Source: Sebaldella sp. S0638 (GTDB taxonomy: Bacteria > Fusobacteriota > Fusobacteriia > Fusobacteriales > Leptotrichiaceae). From it: a DNA stretch of 54,525 nucleotides. The stretch is taken from contig NZ_JAMZGM010000019.1 of NCBI RefSeq assembly GCF_024158605.1, positions 1-54,525 on the forward strand, given 5' to 3'. Shown here piece by piece: positions 53,501 through 54,525 of the stretch (position 1 is the stretch's first letter; each line of letters opens with the position of its first letter). The notes under the pieces were generated by a model. It worked only from the letters and a program-made list of their open reading frames with translations, ran no database searches and was not told where the DNA came from. Position numbers and translations under genes: made by a program.

Positions 53501-54525
53501 AACGGTACGACAAATACAGCTCTGACATTAACGGATTACAGTGTTGGAATGTACGGGCAGTCTGGAATAATGACAAATAACAGTGTGATAACTGTAGGGA
53601 AATCAGATGTGGCAGCAGGGAAATTCTCTGTGGGAATGGCAACAGAAACAGGAAAAATAGTAAATTCTCCGGGAGCCTTGATAACAGTGGGGAATGAAGC
53701 CGGAGTAGGTATGTTTGCCAGCGGTGTGGAAGTAAAACACCCCGACGGGACAATTACTTTCGGACCGTCAGGAAGAGCCGAAAACTACGGGACTATAGAT
53801 GTGACAGGATTAAAGGCTTATGGAATGCTCGGTACAAACGGGGCAACTGTATATAATGACGTAAACGGAATTATAAATGTAGACGGTACAGGAGCAAAAG
53901 GTATCGTAGGTACAAATGAAGCACATTTGATAAATGATGGTATAATAAACGTAAATGGCAGTAATGCACAGGGAGTATATATCGAAAAAGGCGCTACACT
54001 TACAAATACTGGTCAGATAAATGTAAACGGAGCAGGAAGAATAGGCGTATTTGTAGGAATGGGAAGTTCGTTTGTGAATACTGCCGGAATTACAATAAGT
54101 TCAGGCGGGACTGTGGTACTTGACGGAGGCGGAACACTTGCCAATATCGGGGATATAGTTATAGACGGGCCTACTGCCACAATAAACGGAATTACAATAA
54201 ATAATACAGGGAAAATAGAAATAACAGGGACAGTTAATTTTACTGATAATATCCTTCTGGAGACAACACCAGGAAAAACAGGAACTATAAATGTAGGCGG
54301 AATATCAGGAACAGGTCATATTATACTTAGTCCGGGAGCAACACTGGGAAATAACTATGATATGTATCATGTACAGCTTCTCGGCGGACTGCATAACCCG
54401 ACTACGGAAACAATAAGATTAACATCACAGTCAGTATCTTTTCTTGCAGAAAAGTATTTTGACAAAGACCTGAACAGTTATGTTCTTACACTTACAAGAA
54501 TACCTTATGCACAAATGCTTAAAAA
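44549..54525 (+). CDS. Giant autotransporter AT4, 3' end outside the window
   Basis: The frame is open from ATG 44549 (after GGAAGGTG) to the right edge, at least 3325 codons. It has a long charged leader (MKNILGYTERQLKSCLKRNK, then a hydrophobic stretch, cleaved near residue 41). A Lys/Glu/Asn-rich, probably coiled-coil helix follows (about 45-80), then GDQVIKSPW at 83-91, the layout of fusobacterial autotransporter N-termini. Residues about 180-305 are Pro/Val-rich. The passenger from about 305 is a very long series of 20-odd-residue units with G(I/V)(Y/F) and NNG motifs, a beta-helix. The last residues seen (YVLTLTRIPYAQMLK) resemble the segment before the barrel, so the barrel should lie a few hundred codons beyond the edge. 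It differs in N-terminal class from AT1-AT3. Confidence 0.93.
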   Translation, partial: MKNILGYTERQLKSCLKRNKRVKFSKSLPLIFLMTGKILSANENPDMGKVAENLQKKITKLRNENKKNLKYSRLELERLEKEGDQVIKSPWESYIFSTLFGYKDMDGQSKEWKYGDRKDTVQDIDRAVLRSFFGLSSLRSGGTTGWITETNTGDGNGNAWTVNTSVYDNTAQFTIIPTIKVSEVTTPLSPQVDLPSINVPVVPGAPAITLTPVNIGTISISVAAPTITGAVPAVTLNSPNDVSISTISPNINVSVDEVSGPVISTVNQPVISFTPPNLSVAPQVPPKIKVPTPTVTAPVSPPAPSFEAFTRGRGDWLGGFSFIVGRNNFDRKILAWEQGSPAPSQRGINSQPMFNIGGTIRGHGKNTTSKIYAVTDSLGVVNNRYTDIQLSNAAAGGKPTNQYGAIPYPTVVVSPAAFPSNVANEWVSAVDNDALQGFSTSRYQQSWIFQGSPIVEDMDIIVGGSQSYSTALFAQTGSIQMNRVGIELKGRTIIGQLSIRSAYNVKFTNVDINITGDSNSLLTTQVYPNAHLYWQSNDGRNGTTWGASYLDNTASSTAVDFGGTKLVADRSKNTIFYVAPSEMHRWLGYSQMVPLPGTTDPKVYDINSEKYYMFAPVMGNVNVKNTGGDVEYTGSGNVGIWVAGYVPDRTQWATGLKPSLDLGTVKLQGDKNVGFYLASHNTRPDANGIFQGNINVNVKLGTDIDGKGGTAQTGTGNISGNSNTKSEDNVALYVSSGQRAGMNNTVNTAYQEYFPATLDFKIDKSVTPNLVGINNNTQIGYQYLTSDPIKDLSVTNFNLEFGKFSERGIGIIAKNGSVVNVNKGSAILDNAGTGTDRATGTIMFYTEGVWFNPRKALTGGVYNKEAYGRGESQTGQKNIVDFNSTINVSNDVSMSSYEAISFFAKNGGKITGKNVSMTGHSSIGAFAYGANDLAAGSTVLANNTGAGSQASTTITLGNVSATGLGSAANKNDGSNSNVGIAALSMSNDELTKGTGSVLVTATGNLTVNGVGAFAKGDKAVIKVQGTNSVINTGENGGLVAQKGGKVEFGGGTITHKIDDKVAFYSDAKAGTTVSTIDFKGATTFEMYKGIAFYGSKDDFNGTSGRYLGMNNVTVNLRDNGINLGYFQYNSSESDTDRTINWTGSNISTYLNSLKTRVGNATINDNGFWFKSSLDGAIVNINGDVNLDYASDDLGGTPDKFNDITIERSKVIVSSGVTAESIDKGNGLKMASNTSAASNSETGYTIRGTVDIKDPTVTGSGAKENVGVYVSFGHINNTNTGLIKVDKGVGAYGVNGSQIINDGIVEVSTKTNNGLGGIGLVGVTRKVKADGTVDTAENYGTDNTSNPAMASLPLVDIINRGTLNIYSAGTTPASNATGIFAENNTGGARSRVKIYNEGNAIILGNESVGIKVKAAAGITEGGTLTLKHKTGVSGPDIKVGETSFVISADYSDVKFDGNYTVEMGRESVALNLSGNSTVSTAGASDVLTVNYDYNDLGITTAPKYGTGIYYTGKVGEIVTNNLNLVLQAAGAISDDNNALVGIYAAGTETNASNITKLYNNGNISVGNYDYGIYGKNIYTINTGNIEVKDNGIGILSDEGRVETADNKIKVTGDNGIGIYAGALNGTYNRDVLITSSGVSNKLEVTGEEGIGVYLEGKARLDNRGIIELADSNTPGALPGEILRKTGVYLKNSDTANESTGIIRVNKNNIGVYSLNSRFENKGTGLLSVENTTAAQNIGIYAVTSNDAAADNFLITNSGTIEVNGLKNIGIYSEIKDTANAGDTGHINLSSGRINVTASDPLTDSNIPLGVYAKGQNINVSSVSSVTKVSENGIGIYVDGASTLGNSVNAFNGGFTLKSTALSTPAIGAYLKNGAQALAGNITVLSTGTATDGSGNPLRPIGVFYAENTGALNNGVNITLTNDGINLNKETIGVYAEKVNSLTNTGNITISANSKGIGGYFKDTNLVNSGAVTVNADSAYGLYLKSDGITATNSSNAGLINVNSKEAVGIILDDKAKLTNTSTINSTAGGNAAQNGSMGVYVTNQGNFINDTTGHINATIAAAGTNPGSVGIYIKNGLAENKGNITSNYVGLYAEKDSSLASSSTIADHTGIITINNGIGIYAKDTGTQINLNAGGTINGTANNLSGVMAYDKAGVLLNGTNISLTGDQSNAIILGNSALNTDKSVLELKSGDITVGKEGTAIYSMNGNINIDSSYTGLITLGEKGTGVYADKDTAISAGTLETAYSHGSNKGVGIFYDGGTQENKVTIKQHAGNNNLINIYAQDITLVNNADQEVSQNGIGIFVKGPVSTTTVENKKLLSLAGSNSVGIVTEAGSAVTGIGKIAGINGKHDKIGVYVNGGDISGSAGYEFDIDGGIGIYLKNAVSYTGTMELKGGVYDDSLNKYRAIGILASSSFGTGTITAGIDMTGSGGIGIYQESGTDITYSGKLDLKGTSTAADQGIGVYTKAGSQFNLTAGGEIKIGGTNNIGFYVESGGVLNVAGGTVTNTEDGIFAYLEGGNMTFTGGGTNINYANVIVASGGSLVNQTTIATGKTGLQATGESLALVPSTILNDTTGIINSTTLNAVAMTGLDKAYIENKGKINLSGDGSIGMYVKDADGITTGEVNIGEKSVAYYADGINGEMTVNGISSIGKNSTLLAVANGAKINYQIGAISLGDERYGALIDGAASVIDFGGNNITTGNKSVAIMLQNGGQLNNTLHDITVGNEAVGIYLADFTNVVSPLSRTINLGIGSTGIYGENGGNIKLDGSIISAAYGAKGIASKNSAVTWIENSGTIDLSGAASVGMYGEGIAQLKNSSGKIIKIGDGDSANSKSGVGIFGLNSDNIINEGIIEFGNEAVGIYGENITSLIENKAGGLLTNNGGQKGTGIFAKGSMVENRGTIVLGDTSNGIYSDNGLVNNYNNITVGNDKSAGIFTSGTADINHISGTVSAGSDSVILASESGNIINNSTLLSTGEGTTYIYSKAGNGTTNTALTLTDYSVGMYGQSGIMTNNSVITVGKSDVAAGKFSVGMATETGKIVNSPGALITVGNEAGVGMFASGVEVKHPDGTITFGPSGRAENYGTIDVTGLKAYGMLGTNGATVYNDVNGIINVDGTGAKGIVGTNEAHLINDGIINVNGSNAQGVYIEKGATLTNTGQINVNGAGRIGVFVGMGSSFVNTAGITISSGGTVVLDGGGTLANIGDIVIDGPTATINGITINNTGKIEITGTVNFTDNILLETTPGKTGTINVGGISGTGHIILSPGATLGNNYDMYHVQLLGGLHNPTTETIRLTSQSVSFLAEKYFDKDLNSYVLTLTRIPYAQMLK

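Noticed and set aside
17737-54525. Repeated passenger units considered as a CRISPR array or tandem DNA repeat
   Set aside because: The repetition is at protein level (beta-helix turns) with diverged DNA in one continuous reading frame; no identical spaced repeats are present.

Overview
The window is AT-rich DNA that looks like a fusobacterium. The strongest clue is four giant type V autotransporters. One of them opens with the N-terminal layout I associate with fusobacterial autotransporters: a long positively charged leader, a Lys/Glu-rich helix and a GDQVIKSPW motif. Sebaldella or a close relative in the Leptotrichiaceae is my best guess, from family knowledge only. No rRNA, tRNA, CRISPR array or intact transposase was recognised.

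Left part (1-16.9 kb), metabolism and small accessory genes. A minus-strand operon (5092 to 396) encodes a 6-phospho-3-hexuloisomerase-like SIS protein, a split transketolase, a glucose-family PTS EIICB and an RpiR-type regulator. A clear promoter and GAAAT-(3 nt)-ATTTC palindromes precede it, and the same palindromes reach a divergent small gene. Next come three paralogous ~100-aa membrane proteins of unknown function. A plus-strand cluster follows: a signal-anchor peptide, ApbE flavin transferase, RnfC and RnfD, which is only part of an Rnf complex. After it lie an RHH antitoxin with an apparently N-terminally truncated RelE-like toxin, a divergent pair of a beta-glucoside-family PTS EIIBC and an RspA/mannonate-dehydratase-family enzyme with a GntR/UTRA regulator, a 71-aa unknown and a DUF454 (YbaN) membrane protein.

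Right part (17-54.5 kb), the autotransporter array. AT1 (17737-24543), AT2 (28740-35753) and AT3 (36709-43548) are close paralogues of about 2270-2340 residues. Each has a signal peptide, a conserved N-terminal domain, a Pro-rich linker, a beta-helical passenger and a 280-residue beta-barrel ending in Phe. AT4 (from 44549) is of a different subclass, larger, and runs off the right edge before its barrel. Between AT1 and AT2 lie a VOC/PhnB-like protein, the tRNA 2-selenouridine synthase gene and a protein built of five homing-endonuclease-associated-repeat-like DNA-binding modules with no visible nuclease.

The autotransporter genes have unusually long leaders (up to about 950 bp). These hold sigma-70-like promoters, a 169-bp MITE-like element carrying one of them, a terminator-like hairpin just after a predicted start site, a large imperfect palindrome, start-stop mini-ORFs, a cryptic 40-codon ORF and a candidate non-coding transcript. 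These leaders, the partial Rnf cluster, the three small membrane paralogues and the repeat-module DNA-binding protein are the parts most worth following up.
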